Shown here: positions 1-10,531 of the stretch, in pieces | Layout of the letters: every line of letters begins with the position of its first letter | Numbering within the stretch: position 1 is the first letter of the stretch | Assembly: GCA_018907035.1 (NCBI GenBank) | Contig: JACCIC010000063.1 | Coordinates: 1,658,501-1,722,500, forward strand | Direction: 5' to 3' | DNA from: Sycobia sp. Sy_11 | Lineage: Eukaryota; Arthropoda; Insecta; Hymenoptera; Epichrysomallidae | Length of the DNA stretch: 64,000 nt | Made by a program: the position numbers and the translations under genes | Notes under the pieces: generated by a model | The model's input: the letters and a program-made list of their open reading frames with translations, nothing else | Told to the model about the DNA's origin: nothing | Databases searched by the model: none

Positions 1-248
1 TCATCCTGATTTAAAATGTAATTTATTTCTGAAACTTCTTAAGAAATTTTAGTCTAACCGCATGAACATGGAAATATTTTCAAAATTGTATTTATAATTA
101 TTACTAATGACATTTAAAAAATCTACGTTATTACCTGGCTTGAAAAATCTTAAAAACTTTGCTGTAATGTCACATAGATGTAAAAAAAGGCCACGATACC
201 TGTGTAGAAATATGAATAACATTTATTTATAAGTTTTGAAATCTTTAC

Positions 249-748
249 TTAATCTTCTAAATCTAATTCACCCCCCTTAAAATAACCCCCCCCCCCGGAT
301 ACAATGCAACTATGCCAATGCTTTTTCCAATTTTCAAAAAATTTTTTAAACTCGTATTCCGGAATGGAAATCAGTTCCTTTTTCGATTCGGCTTTTATTT
401 CTTCAATCGAATCAAAACCGTATCCTCGAAGTGGTCTTTTGAGTTGCTGAACATCCAGAGGTCGCACAGTGTTAAATCAGGCGAACACGGTGGTTGCGGA
501 ACGATATTGGTAGAATTTTTGGGGAAATATTCAAGTACAATTAATGCAGTATGAGCTGGTGCATTGTCGTGATGTAAAAACCAAGAGTCACCTTTCCATA
601 AATCTGGCAGTTTGAGACGAATTGCTTCACGTAAATGACGCATAACGCTCAAATAATATTCTTTGTTAACCGTTCGGCCGGTTGGAAGGTATTCATAATA
701 CACCACATCACGATAATCAAACAAAACAGACTTTGCCGTGATATTCAC
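249..748 (-). pseudogene. Mariner (DD34D) transposase relic, catalytic domain only
   Basis: This is the C-terminal half of a mariner transposase, the DNA cut-and-paste enzyme of the Tc1/mariner superfamily. Reading from 748 downwards it shows VVYYEYLPTGRTVNKEYYL, then the second catalytic aspartate in LHHDNAPAHTA, then the SPDL block with LCDLW where the third aspartate lies. Near 460 the frame shifts, and the next frame continues with LKRPLRGYGFDSIEEIKAES and a W-K-K-H-W-H-S-C-I tail that ends at a stop near 249. The N-terminal DNA-binding half and the first catalytic Asp are absent: the sequence above 760 belongs to a different, Tc1-like element. The frameshift and the truncation make it dead. 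Family assignment is firm; the exact mariner subfamily is not. Confidence 0.85.
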
Positions 749-749
749 T

Positions 750-830
750 CAATTGATCGGATGTTTCAATTACAAATTACATACATACAAATTACATACA
801 TACATACATTACAAACACCGATGCAATTCG
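750..830. repeat. Degenerate CATA-rich tetranucleotide stretch between two transposon relics
   Basis: Repeated acatacataca and acaaattacatac words fill the short gap between the mariner relic and the end of the Tc1-like relic. The simple repeat may mark the 3' flank of the Tc1-like element. Confidence 0.5.
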
Positions 831-831
831 G

Positions 832-1505
832 TCAATAATATGCCCAATCACCACCGGCGTCGATAATTGTGTGGCATTTCCGAGGCATGCTTTCTACTAA
901 TTTGACGGTGTATTCTAGTGGCAACGATCTCTAGATCCGACGAATTTGATAAGACAACTGCTTCAAAGTGTGTGTGCGTCTTCCAAGAAGCTTCTGTTTA
1001 ATATATGCCCATGCATTTTCAATAGGGTTTGCATCGGGCGACTACGATGGCCAATCCAATGTAACGATGCCAGATTGAGTCTTTCACTCAGTACAGAGAT
1101 TGCTGCGGTGTTTCGGATCTTCATATTTTCATCTTTATTTTTTCTCACGAACCATCGTTTGGCAGACGGCCGTAAAGCCTTTTTATAATTTTTTATCATT
1201 TTCGTGGCATTTATGTTATTATATTGGTTGTCAATAAAGAGATGTAAAGTACCGAATCCCTGCTTTGAGAAGCAGCCTCAAGGATGCCTCTCTATTCCGT
1301 GTTTTACTGTCCGTTGAACAAGCCTATTGGCAGAAATTGACCAGGCTCGCATGAGGTCACAACGTGCCCATATAGAACATTTATCATTAAAACTGACATT
1401 TTCAAAACCTCTCTCAATATTCTTATGCACCCAAGCGAGTTACTTTGTCACACGTTTTTCATTCAACAGAGGTTTCCTCATTGTGTTGCGCAATTTCAGG
1501 TCATG
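832..1505 (-). pseudogene. Tc1-like transposase relic
   Basis: Reading the minus strand from about 1505 to the stop at 832 gives, in shifting frames, a recognisable Tc1-family transposase. It shows RKPLLNEKRVTK, then VHKNIERGFENVSFNDKCSIW (FNDK where active members have FSDE, the first catalytic Asp), GCFSKQGFGTLH, KALRPSAKRWFV, DPKHRSN, then LDWPS, a stop, and SPDANPIENAW with the third acidic residue. The C-terminal part reads KQKLLGRRTHTLKQLSYQIR and MPRKCHTIIDAGGDWAYY before the stop. It carries at least three in-frame stops and several frameshifts, and the second catalytic Asp block is damaged. Distinct from, and directly adjacent to, the mariner fragment. Confidence 0.8.
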
Positions 1506-1639
1506 AGTACGAAGATGTATCTATATATTGTACCTTTCTAATTTATTCTGCATCTTTTTCCGAGATGGATAATAGATAATACAACAATAATCAATTATAG
1601 ATCAGACATAACTTTTCTAGAGTAGCATTAAGATTTCGG

Positions 1640-1759
1640 GTTCAGCTCCCCACCATGTACCGTATAGAAATCTTGTAATATTTAGAGCTTTTAAGCATCT
1701 TTGTGAATTGAATTGACTTGAGTTATAAATGAAAGTTTATAATCAAAAAAAAAAAAAAA
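1640..1759 (+). mobile_element. Possible 3' tail of a plus-strand retrotransposon ending in A15
   Basis: An uninterrupted run of 15 A residues (1745-1759) follows AT-rich, non-coding sequence. The shape resembles the poly(A) end of a LINE, SINE or retrocopy inserted on the plus strand. No coding sequence or target duplication supports it, so a chance A-run remains possible. Confidence 0.3.
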
Positions 1760-1789
1760 TTCCAAAAAAGCAAAAAACTTCACTGAATA

Positions 1790-3420
1790 TAATTAAGATA
1801 TCATGCATTTGAATTTCTATCGTACCTCGTTTTATACCTTTTTCATTAAAGTAAACAAGATTTATCTTACTAACAGCAAGATTGAGGCTTAGTTCTTTTA
1901 AGTTACTATTTATAATATTCATCACTTTCTTGATAATTGTTTTACCTCTTTCGACTGATTTACATTTTACATATACGGTAATGTCATCTGAAAATGGAGA
2001 TACTTTTACATTTTTTTGTATTCCATTCATTATATTTAAAACATATATCATAAATAATAAAGGATTTAGAACGCCGTTCCGCGGAACATCTTTAGTGGCG
2101 ATTTTGTATTCATTGTTTAGTATATTCTATTCTGCATAATAAATAGTATAAACTTTAGGGATCTAGAGGAAACAACGATACTGGGGAGCTTCTCTAATAA
2201 GATATTAATATCAACATTGTCAAATGCACTTTCTATATCTAAAAATGCAGTTAAGACTTCTTTTTTTCTAAAAATTGAATATTAAATTGGTTTCATCGAC
2301 TGCTAGCGTTAAATTTAGATTGTTATCGGCGCAGGACAGCCCTTTCTTAAATCCGGTTTGCGTATTAGGTATTATGTTATTAAATTCAACCCACAATTGT
2401 AGCTTGTTCGTCACAAGATTATTAAATATAATTTACAAAGACAAGATGTTAGTGAGATGGGGCGCAGACCTTGACCCCTGGATTTCTTTATGAAATATAT
2501 AAAAGAGCATTTTTAGCTTAAGGGGTAATCATCATTCACATAACATATTGTTATAAATATCAAGTAATATTAATTTAAATTTAATATTCGTTTTTTATAG
2601 TGATTCGAAATCTATTCGATCAATTTCCGGTGACAATTTATAATTTTTAGATTCTAGTGCTATATTAAATTCAGTAAATCTAAACCGATCATTGAAAAAA
2701 TCATTTTCACACATGTACGGCAGCCACTTTGGATTAGTTTCCACCCACGGGAGACTCAGCTTATTTAACGATTTTTCTATTTCCTTAGCTTCAATTTTAC
2801 CTTTATGTTCGTTAATTTTAATCCATTTGTTAGTAAAAATTTGACTTTTATTCCAAACATATTCTTGATTGCTTTAAAAATTAATCGTACTAACAATTTT
2901 TTTAAAACATTCGGATTTTTTTTGCTTAAAAAGTCTTCTGATTGAAGCAAGTTTTTTTGGAGTTAATCAAGTCTTCAAGTTTTAAACTGAATTTGAATTT
3001 TTTTATGAGCGGTTCTACGTACTCATCTAATTCTTTTGCGATCTAAGTCCTACCATGGAACTGGATTTTATGATTTTTATGATTTTTTCTATATTGTTTT
3101 CTATTTTGAATTGATTGCGGATAACTTTTCGTCAATGCTACTGTCATCGTATCTACAAAAAATTCATATCGTTTGCAAGGAAGTGCTGTCTACATAAGTA
3201 TTGGATAAAAACTGAGAGTACGTTTCATTTCGACATATATCAAAATTATTCCAATCTGTAAGTATTGTTTTAATTCTAAAGGATTTTTTAATATAAGCAC
3301 TTTCAGTAGCTTGAAAGTATATCTAAATAGGGTAGTGGTCTGATCCCCAGGTTTCGTTAATAACTTTAACATTAATTTTATCTATAAACTTGTTAGTAGA
3401 AAAAATAAGGTGTAATATAC
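1790..3420 (-). pseudogene. Decayed non-LTR retrotransposon (LINE) pol: endonuclease and reverse transcriptase
   Basis: Reading the minus strand downwards, an apurinic-like endonuclease C-terminus appears first (GSDHYPI at 3331-3350). A linker follows, then reverse transcriptase blocks: WVEFNNIIPNTQTGFKKGLS near 2340-2400, AFLDIESAFDNV at 2215-2252 (the catalytic A-block Asp), VPRNGVLNPLLFMIYVLNI near 2030-2090, and FSDD at 1983-1994, which replaces the usual FADD active site. The order and motifs fit the Jockey/I/R1/CR1 group of non-LTR elements; I cannot fix the clade. Multiple stops and frameshifts are present (for example after GSDHYPI and within 2420-2600). The 5' part of the endonuclease and any ORF1 are missing, which is typical 5' truncation. 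Confidence 0.8.
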
Positions 3421-4978
3421 TACTGCTGGGAGGTTTAAAAACAATAACAGTTTAAAAACTGTGTTGAACTAAATTGATTTTAATATATAATGAATGAAAG
3501 ATAAATACAAATGACAATCACCTTAGTACAGACGAGACACGAATAATCATTTCTGCGCTCACATAGCGCCCTTTATAGACTTGCAGTCCTTCTTATCGCG
3601 GGTCAAATTTCGGGCGATAAGCCTCATTCGTCGATCGGAGCCTAAACACTTCGCGCAGCCGGACGGTCGGAAAACCCGAGGCGGTAATCCGACACCGTCC
3701 ATACTTCTTTCAAAATTGTCGAAATTTTCTCAAAGCTAAAATACAGTCACCTTATTTGTGAATCTATAGAATAGCTATTAAAAAGAAAATTTCTGAATTT
3801 TCCGTCAGAGCACGGATCAATTGCTTTTATGGAAGCGTAACCAGTTAAACCTCTTTCGTAAAATCTTAAGATTTTCCTCCGACTAATATTTGATTCCCTT
3901 ATTTGTAAACCATATAAAAGTCAGTTTTCAGGAAAATCTTCGGTTTTACCCATCATGGTACGGATCAAGCGTATACCTTAGTTGCATACAATTTTGTGGC
4001 CTTTAACGAAGGTTTTCTCTCGATCCTGACTGAATTAATTACCTTTACTTGACAATAATTAATTAACTTTAAATTCAATTAAATTAAATCAAATAATTCA
4101 AAGTTCGATTCAATTTTCAAATTATAAATTATTGAATAAGATTTAAAATTTCCAACGATGATTTCGACAAGAATTACTCGATATATCGTATATACTTACA
4201 TATCAGTTATAAACAGTTATTCTATTTTTTAATTTGTGTGGCGCCGTTTCGTCCGAGGAGATCGCATATATATTTCTTCCTTATATTATTATCTCGAAAA
4301 TATCGTATTATATTAATCTCTTATTTATGTCATTTTTCAATCTTAAAACTAAAAATTTTCCGCAGTATAATTTATACTATATATAATTACATAAAGAAAT
4401 ATTAAACCTATATATATAATGTTAACGCAATACTATAAAACTTCTTAGAAACTATTATACATTATTTTAATATAATATCAGACTAAATAATTTTAACATT
4501 GAAAATCATGAAATTACATTTAAATTTACAGATCTACTTTTTTAACTATCAACATATATAAATCTATCAGTGATAATGAAAATATCTTATTTTTAAATTG
4601 TAATGCAAATAATATAGAGACATTTACAAGAAGCTAATTACTATATAATAATAACTAAAATTTTAATCGATAAATAGATACTTTAATTCTAGAAATTATA
4701 AAGGTGGCTTACTATTAGAATTGATACTAATTCTTAAATCTATTTTCGTTTTTGTTCGTAACATAAGGCCAAGATTAGATTCGATATTTCTATGCTAATC
4801 TGAGTATGTAATAGAGTTTTCGTTGTGCAGAAATAAGTTTTTTTCATCGATAAATTTGTATACTTTTCTTAACTTAGCAATTATTGTTGATATATCGAAA
4901 GAATATTTAAGGCTCTATTTGAAATACTTGACTTACCGTACGTTTCAGAGAGAAATTTTCATATACTATCAAAATCTA
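3421..4978. other. Gene-free spacer with one GC-richer patch
   Basis: No protein or RNA gene is recognisable. About 3530-3710 is clearly richer in G, C and CpG than its surroundings and may be the remnant of another element or a regulatory patch. The rest, 3720-4978, is very AT-rich and contains nothing I can name. Confidence 0.5.
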
Positions 4979-5804
4979 TTACTGAAGTAGAATTTTTATT
5001 TTTATTTTCAAAGAATGCTTGACTTTTTCTAGTTTATGTTTAATAGCCTCACGTTCTGCTTGAACAAGTTTTTTTTGATTTACTAGATTTTCATTATTTT
5101 TTTGTTCGTTTTCATTCATAACTGTATGTTTCTGTTCAATCAGACGTTGCTCGATTATTTCTGTTGTACTATTAGATATCAATGAATTAATCAATCAACT
5201 AAATAAAGTTCGTTTAATACAGGCTGTTTGTGGTAATTTGAAAGCGTCATTACATATTGGTGACGACTGCGAGTTTGATGTGTATTCAAATCTTGTTGAT
5301 CCGTGTTTACTAACAAGGTCTGCTCTATATTTTTCGTTTTCATTGTTAGAATTTCGGTGAAAATTTGTTTGCTATTTAACACATTTTGAGATATTAATTG
5401 ACTGTTAATTTCATTATTTTTGCAATATTGTGCTAAGTGTTCCTCTTCTTTACCCAAAAAGCAAGTATGTTTTTCCGCTGATAATTATATCCAGTAAACC
5501 GCATTTTCGTATTCCACTTGCATTGATGTCGGGAGCTTGGGTATATCTTCTTGTTCTATACACATTTGCCGTCGGAAACTTACTATGCGCGCGCGCGCGT
5601 GTGTGTGTATCCTGGTTCGTTTAAGCCGGCTCTAACATAAGTAATCTGCGATTTTAGCTTAATATTATACTCAGTAAGCTTATTTTCTATGTCAGTGTTT
5701 GGCATTACAAAATGTGCATTTGACAAAATAATTCTTGTTTCAATGCCAATTCTATTAGAGTCATTCATAGTGTATGGTTTTAATAGTGGTAATATTACTA
5801 CCAA
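4979..5804 (-). other. Unrecognised coding-like remnant, coiled-coil-like
   Basis: Three successive minus-strand open frames (5583-5804, 5191-5457, 4979-5194) lie head to tail and each is in a different phase. The last two are rich in E, K, Q and N with heptad-like spacing (for example KLVQAEREAIKHKLEKVKHS), which suggests a coiled coil. The upstream frame reads SNAHFVMPNTDIENKLTEYN and runs into a CG/TG microsatellite at 5587-5609. The phase changes could reflect introns or frameshifts. I found no convincing donor and acceptor pair that joins them in frame. Composition is less AT-biased than random spacer, so a decayed gene, an exon cluster, or the gag-like ORF1 of a retroelement are all possible. 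No function is assigned. Confidence 0.3.
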
Positions 5805-5980
5805 AACTTTTTAAATATAGAAATGAATTTTGGCAATAAAATTCAATTATGATATATTATAACTTGTGTCTGAAATTCTATCGCACATTTTCAAAATCAC
5901 ACCGTCTAATCGAGTGTTTATAAACACGTCTTACTTGGATCGAAGCTCAATTGCAACTCCCTAAGTCAGAAATAATAATA

Positions 5981-6012
5981 TTAGGAGTGTGAATAAGTCT
6001 TTCCCGTTTTTT
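5981..6012 (+). repeat. Left terminal inverted repeat of the mariner
   Basis: Begins TTAGGAGTGTGAATAAG and continues TCTTTCCCG into a T-run. The TTAGG start fits the usual mariner end pattern. It is the presumed transposase binding site. Confidence 0.9.
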
Positions 6013-6152
6013 GTAAGAGATGGCGCCACCAATACTGTGCGAGTATTCAATGGTTACATATGTCATAATCAAAGCTTATTCATATGTCAACAATTCCATA
6101 CTAACACATTAGTTAAAATTTTTTCGCATCATAAATTTTTGATATCGTGAAA

Positions 6153-7191
6153 ATGTCGAAATTTGAGCCGAGTCGACGTCATTTGCGGGAAGTTTCACTT
6201 TATTGGTTCAATTTGAAGAAATCTGCTGCCGAGACGCATCGATTGCTTCAGGAGGCTTATGGAGAAGGTTGTGTCGATGATTCAAGTGTTCGCGGATGGT
6301 TTCGACGCTTCAAAAGCGGTGATTTCGACGTGGAAGACAAGGAGCGTTCCGGGCGGCCGCAAATCTTTGAAGATCGAGAATTGGCGACTTTGCTTGATGA
6401 AGATTCTTGTCAAACGCAAGAAGAACTTGCTGAAGCATTGGGAGTTGACCGAACAACCATTTCCAAGCGTTTGAAAGCCATGGGAATGATCCAAAAGCAA
6501 GGAAATTGGGTGCCGTACGAACTGAAGCTGAGAGACGTCGAACGGCGTTTTTTCACTTGCGAACAGCTGCTTCAGCGACATAAAAGAAAGGGTTTTCTGC
6601 ATCGTATCGTGACTGGCGATGAAAAGTGGATACGTTACGATAATCCGAAGCGAAGAAAATCATGGGGACTACCCGGCCATGCATCATCATCGACGGCCAA
6701 GCCAAATATTCATGGCGCCAAGCTCATGCTCTGTATATGGTGGGACCAGCTAGGTGTGGTTTACTATGAGCTTCTGAAACCGAATGAAAGGATCACAGGC
6801 GAGGTCTATCGACGACAATTGATGCGTTTGAGCCGCGCACTGCGAGAAAAACGGCCACAATACTCCGACAGGCACGACAAAGTTATTTTGCAACATGACA
6901 ATGCTCGCCCACATGTTGCACCGCCGGTGAAAACATACTTAGAAACGCTCAAATGGGAAGTCCTACCCCACCCGCCGTATAGTCCAGACGTTGCTCCGTC
7001 TGATTACCATCTCTTCAGATCGATGACGCATGGCCTGGCTGACCAGCACTTCCATTCCTACGAGGAAGCCAAAAAATGGGTGGATGACTGGATAGAGGCC
7101 AAACCGGTCGAATTTTTTTCGCAACGGGATTCGTATGTTGCCAGAAAGATGGGAAAAAGTTGTAGCTAGCGATGGCCAATACTTTCAATAA
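6153..7191 (+). pseudogene. Mariner transposase, full length with a single-base frameshift near the C-terminus
   Basis: The ATG at 6153 starts MSKFEPSRRHLREVS. The N-terminal paired helix-turn-helix region spans about residues 1-110 and is followed by the linker motif WVPYEL (family consensus WVPHEL) near 119. The catalytic triad is intact: D156 in VTGDEKW, D249 in LQHDNARPH and D284 in YSPDVAPSD, the same numbering as Mos1, with 34 residues between the last two (DD34D). After residue 322 the sequence enters a run of seven T (7113-7119). One T is in excess, so the literal frame ends at 7169 after about 16 altered residues. In the other phase the family C-terminus (PERWEKVVASDGQYFQ) is perfectly preserved to a TAA at 7189-7191, which would give 345 residues. 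Homopolymer sequencing error is an alternative to true mutation. Confidence 0.93.
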
Positions 7192-7239
7192 TTCATTTGT
7201 AACCATTTTTTCACAATAAAGGCTCAAAATTTGAAAAAA

Positions 7240-7271
7240 AAAAAACGGGAAAGACTTATTCACATACCTGA
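7240..7271 (-). repeat. Right terminal inverted repeat of the mariner
   Basis: In reverse complement it begins TCAGGTATGTGAATAAG and then matches the left repeat through TCTTTCCCG and the T-run. An A12 run (7234-7245) overlaps its inner edge. Confidence 0.9.
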
Positions 7272-7273
7272 TA

Positions 7274-8560
7274 CTATGAAATAATTTAAATATCTTAAAT
7301 AACTTAGATAGATTTACTCTAATGTGAAAATACATAATAATAATGAAAATAGTTTACTATTCATTAATTGTCTACTTTAAATTATAATTCATTTGGAATA
7401 GATGATTCCAATCTTCAGAAAGCAAAGAAAATAATGTATGCAAAGAAAATAAATATACCTTGAAAAGTACATAGAGTGTCACGTAATTTTTATATTTTTT
7501 TTTTAATAAAGTTAATAATTTTTTTCATTGATTGAAAATAATCCCAATATAGAAGTAAATAGTGTAGCGGTCGAGCCATGCCTTCGGTTCTAAACTCGCC
7601 TTCGCGGTGCTATCGCGTAAATAACATATACAATAAATTATTTAAAAATTGCGATTTTCAATAAAGTTACATTCATCTTTTAGAAATAATAATCCAAACG
7701 TTAATTAAATTAGCTAATTTATTTTTCGTGAATCGACATTTGCAATCATTTCATAAAATTAAGCAAATTTTTTGTTTTCTCTAAAATTACTTAACTTGGT
7801 TATTTCGGGACTTCCGACAAAAACTAATAAATTTTAACTAGTCGTAAAGAAGATTAGCACTTTTAAAATGCTGCCTCAAAAATTTAATTTTATTTCATGA
7901 GATTTATTTTAAAATTTATCATGAATTTAGTTTTGTTAGTTAGTTACTTTTCGCTGCTATAATCATGAATCATATTAATTTTCATCATAAAGTTTACCAA
8001 ACATTTGAAAAATTGCAAAAATTCTATTGCGGAATCGGATTGCGTTATTTTTTTCGAGAAATAAATCGTGATAGTTTTCATTGGGGCGTGACGATTTATA
8101 CTTTTATATTTCGTGTATCAACGTAATGACGTGATAATGTTTTTCATTATATTTCGATATTTTTCATTATACTTTCCTTAGTTAAGTTGTTTCAGGAATT
8201 TTTTTTAACAAATTGATTCTCAAAATCAAAGAATCAATCAATGAATATCACGTTGGTTAATTTTTGTAACTATTTTTGATACATTAAAGTACAACCTGTA
8301 TAATATTCTTTTAAAACTTTTTGAAAACTTGCTTGAGCAACTTGTAGCTTCTTTAAACACCTTATTAATTATTAAATTCTTACGTAATTATTAATTTGAT
8401 TAATAATAAATATCTGAAAAGATAAAAGGATTACGCGCAATGAGTAGTGGTAAAATTAATTTTCATATTTAGTTTTTATTATAAATCACTAACGCTACTA
8501 TTGAAGTGTATACAAATGTATACAATAAATATCAATATATATTCGTATTCTAAGAGTTTC
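7274..8560. other. AT-rich spacer, no gene seen
   Basis: Very AT-rich sequence without a usable open frame, RNA gene or recognisable repeat. Confidence 0.6.
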
Positions 8561-8569
8561 TTGAAACGC

Positions 8570-8960
8570 GTCTTAAAAAGTAAAAATATCATGCCTATAT
8601 AAGCGGCGAGAGCCGAGCGCTTCAAAGAGAAGGCCCCCGAAGCCCTCCTCTCGGTGTATATTATAATATAACGGCGCTCCCATCTTGGGTGGAAAGTGCA
8701 TAAATCTCGCGGCGAGAATGCGCGACGCGACAGTTCGGACAAAGGGACGCGGCGAATATAATCAAATGCGAAATCTTAGATTACCTGCGCATCTCTTGCC
8801 AGCACGCTGATGCATTCCCACATTTTGCGCGACGATTCGTGTCGCGGCACGTCAGCCAACGGATCCGGCGCAAGGCTCTCTGGAAAGGATGCTCGGAGAG
8901 GAGGGTGAGATTGAAATGCTTAACCCGGCTCGGCGGCGCGGCGTAGTGCACCGCTCGCAA
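8570..8960. promoter_or_regulatory. CpG-rich patch
   Basis: A block dense in CpG (gcgcgacgcgac, ggcggcgcggcg) inside AT-rich DNA. No exon or core promoter is evident. In genomes with sparse methylation such islands often mark promoters or enhancers, but they can also reflect base-composition patchiness. Function is inferred only. Confidence 0.3.
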
Positions 8961-9004
8961 CCGAGGGCGTGAAAATAAATAAATTAATATATATATATAT
9001 ATCG

Positions 9005-9760
9005 AATGTCCCAGAACTGACCAGGCACACTACAATATCTGTATATATTATGAAAATTAACTTTAATCGAATTGTACTTATTTTTCGAGTTATTAACCAA
9101 TATTTCATAGCCAATCAAGAAAGCAGAATATGGGTTTTCGGTCGAGCGACTGGAATTAGAAATCGTAAAAAATGTGAGGAAACGAGCATCGATTGTATGT
9201 TTTCCGATAGCGAGGAAGCTTATGATGGTGCGTCATCGGCCCGCCCTCTTGTATACTGAAAACACTGGATACGGTATTAGCAGAAGAGAATATAAGAGAG
9301 AAATATGAAACATGCTTTGTTCACACTTTCTGTCCAGGCTTGCCGTGGTGTGTGTATAAAAAGTACATAGAGTAGAATCAATGTTCAGTTCTCTAGGCGG
9401 AGCTACATATGTAATTCAATGTGCGATGTGTCGAGAGCGCGGGCGCAAGTTGGGCACGTGTTATTATCTGTTAATACCATATCCGCAGTTTTAAGTAGAC
9501 AAGAGGGCGGACCGATGACCGCACCATAAGCTCACGAGCTGTCGAAAATAAAACAATCGATTCTTCTTTCTTTCCAGTTCTTTCAAAGTCCACGAGAGTC
9601 TCCGCCTGAATTTTGGAGTTTCATCCTCTCGAACGAAAATCCACACGCTGTGTTTTTCCGAAAATTAATAACAATTCACTTAATTTGATTTTTATTATTA
9701 CAGTTAGAATTTTATAACCTATACAGATATGGTAATGTGTCTAGTCAGTTCTGGGACACT
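9005..9760. mobile_element. Foldback (long inverted-repeat) DNA transposon, non-autonomous
   Basis: The ends are inverted copies: 9005-9045 begins AATGTCCCAGAACTGACCAG, and 9720-9760 in reverse complement begins AGTGTCCCAGAACTGACTAG; both continue into ATATCTGTATA. The similarity extends inward with decay. Inner arms 9188-9251 and 9500-9561 share GAGCTTATG/AAGCTTATG, GTCATCGG and CCGCCCTCTTG. The innermost arms (GATACGGTATTA against GATATGGTATTA) leave a loop of roughly 165 bp. No transposase frame is present. The superfamily is unknown; the TGTCCCA end is shared with repeats elsewhere in the window. No clear target duplication could be read. Confidence 0.75.
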
Positions 9761-10529
9761 GTATTTCTATATACACCTACATCTTAAAATTATTTAACAT
9801 TGCATAGTTAATTGACAACAGACGTTTTTTATTTCGGTATTCTTCCTCTATTTCTATACACCTCTGACATATAATCTTCGTGAAAAACTTTAGGAAATTT
9901 CTTTTCTTTGCAACTTTTTTTAAGTTATTATAATATTAATAGCCGCTCTGTCAAAATTTAAATATACTTTTTGCAACACATTTAAGTTTCTGAACTAGTA
10001 AAGAATATAAAATGAGATTTTGAAAAAATTCGACAATTATAAATATATGTTTAAAAGCCATTTTAGATCTATACATTATTATAAAAGAACGAGGAGTTTG
10101 ATTCTCCGTTTGAATCTATAATTTACTCATGAATTTCCGTAAGGCCCGTGTAAAGTGCATTGATCTTTCGATTTTGTTTCTCAAGAACTAAGTCGATATA
10201 TTATGTATTTTCTCCAATTTGAAGATTATGTTTTAGTATGCCCGATAGTATATTTACTTTTTGTACTCATTTTAGGTTGGTAAGTAACTAGAACATCTTT
10301 AAGCGCTTTCATGAACATCTTAATGCATATTTTATGGCCTAGGTTGCTTACGGTTCTTTTAATATACGTGTAATAGGATCACGCGCCTAGGGGCGAAAAT
10401 TGAATATTTGACATAATACGTACATATTGCCGCTCGAACCGTTGGTCAAACACGAGGTCAACCATAAATAATAGCTCAAATACAGTAACAACGGCTTTCA
10501 AAAAGAGGTGGCAACTTATTTTGCTGTCT
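9761..10529. other. AT-rich spacer, no gene seen
   Basis: No gene or RNA is recognisable. A second copy of the word GGCTTTCAAAAAG occurs at 10493-10505, just outside the mariner end that follows. Confidence 0.55.
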
Positions 10530-10531
10530 AC

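Larger units (their letters stand above)
5981..7271 (+). mobile_element. Nearly complete mariner element, 1291 bp
   Basis: The element is bounded by TA dinucleotides at 5979-5980 and 7272-7273, the standard Tc1/mariner target duplication. It has 32-bp terminal inverted repeats (5981-6012 and 7240-7271) that differ at only three positions. It encodes one transposase frame on the plus strand. Size and layout match the Mos1-type mariners (about 1.29 kb, about 345 residues). Short terminal repeats of near identity and a nearly open frame indicate a fairly young insertion, far younger than the other mariner relics in this window. The insertion site is AT-rich spacer. Confidence 0.95.

Noticed and set aside
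3430..3720. Solo LTR
   Set aside because: GC-richer than its flanks, but no clear TG...CA ends, target duplication or second copy is visible.
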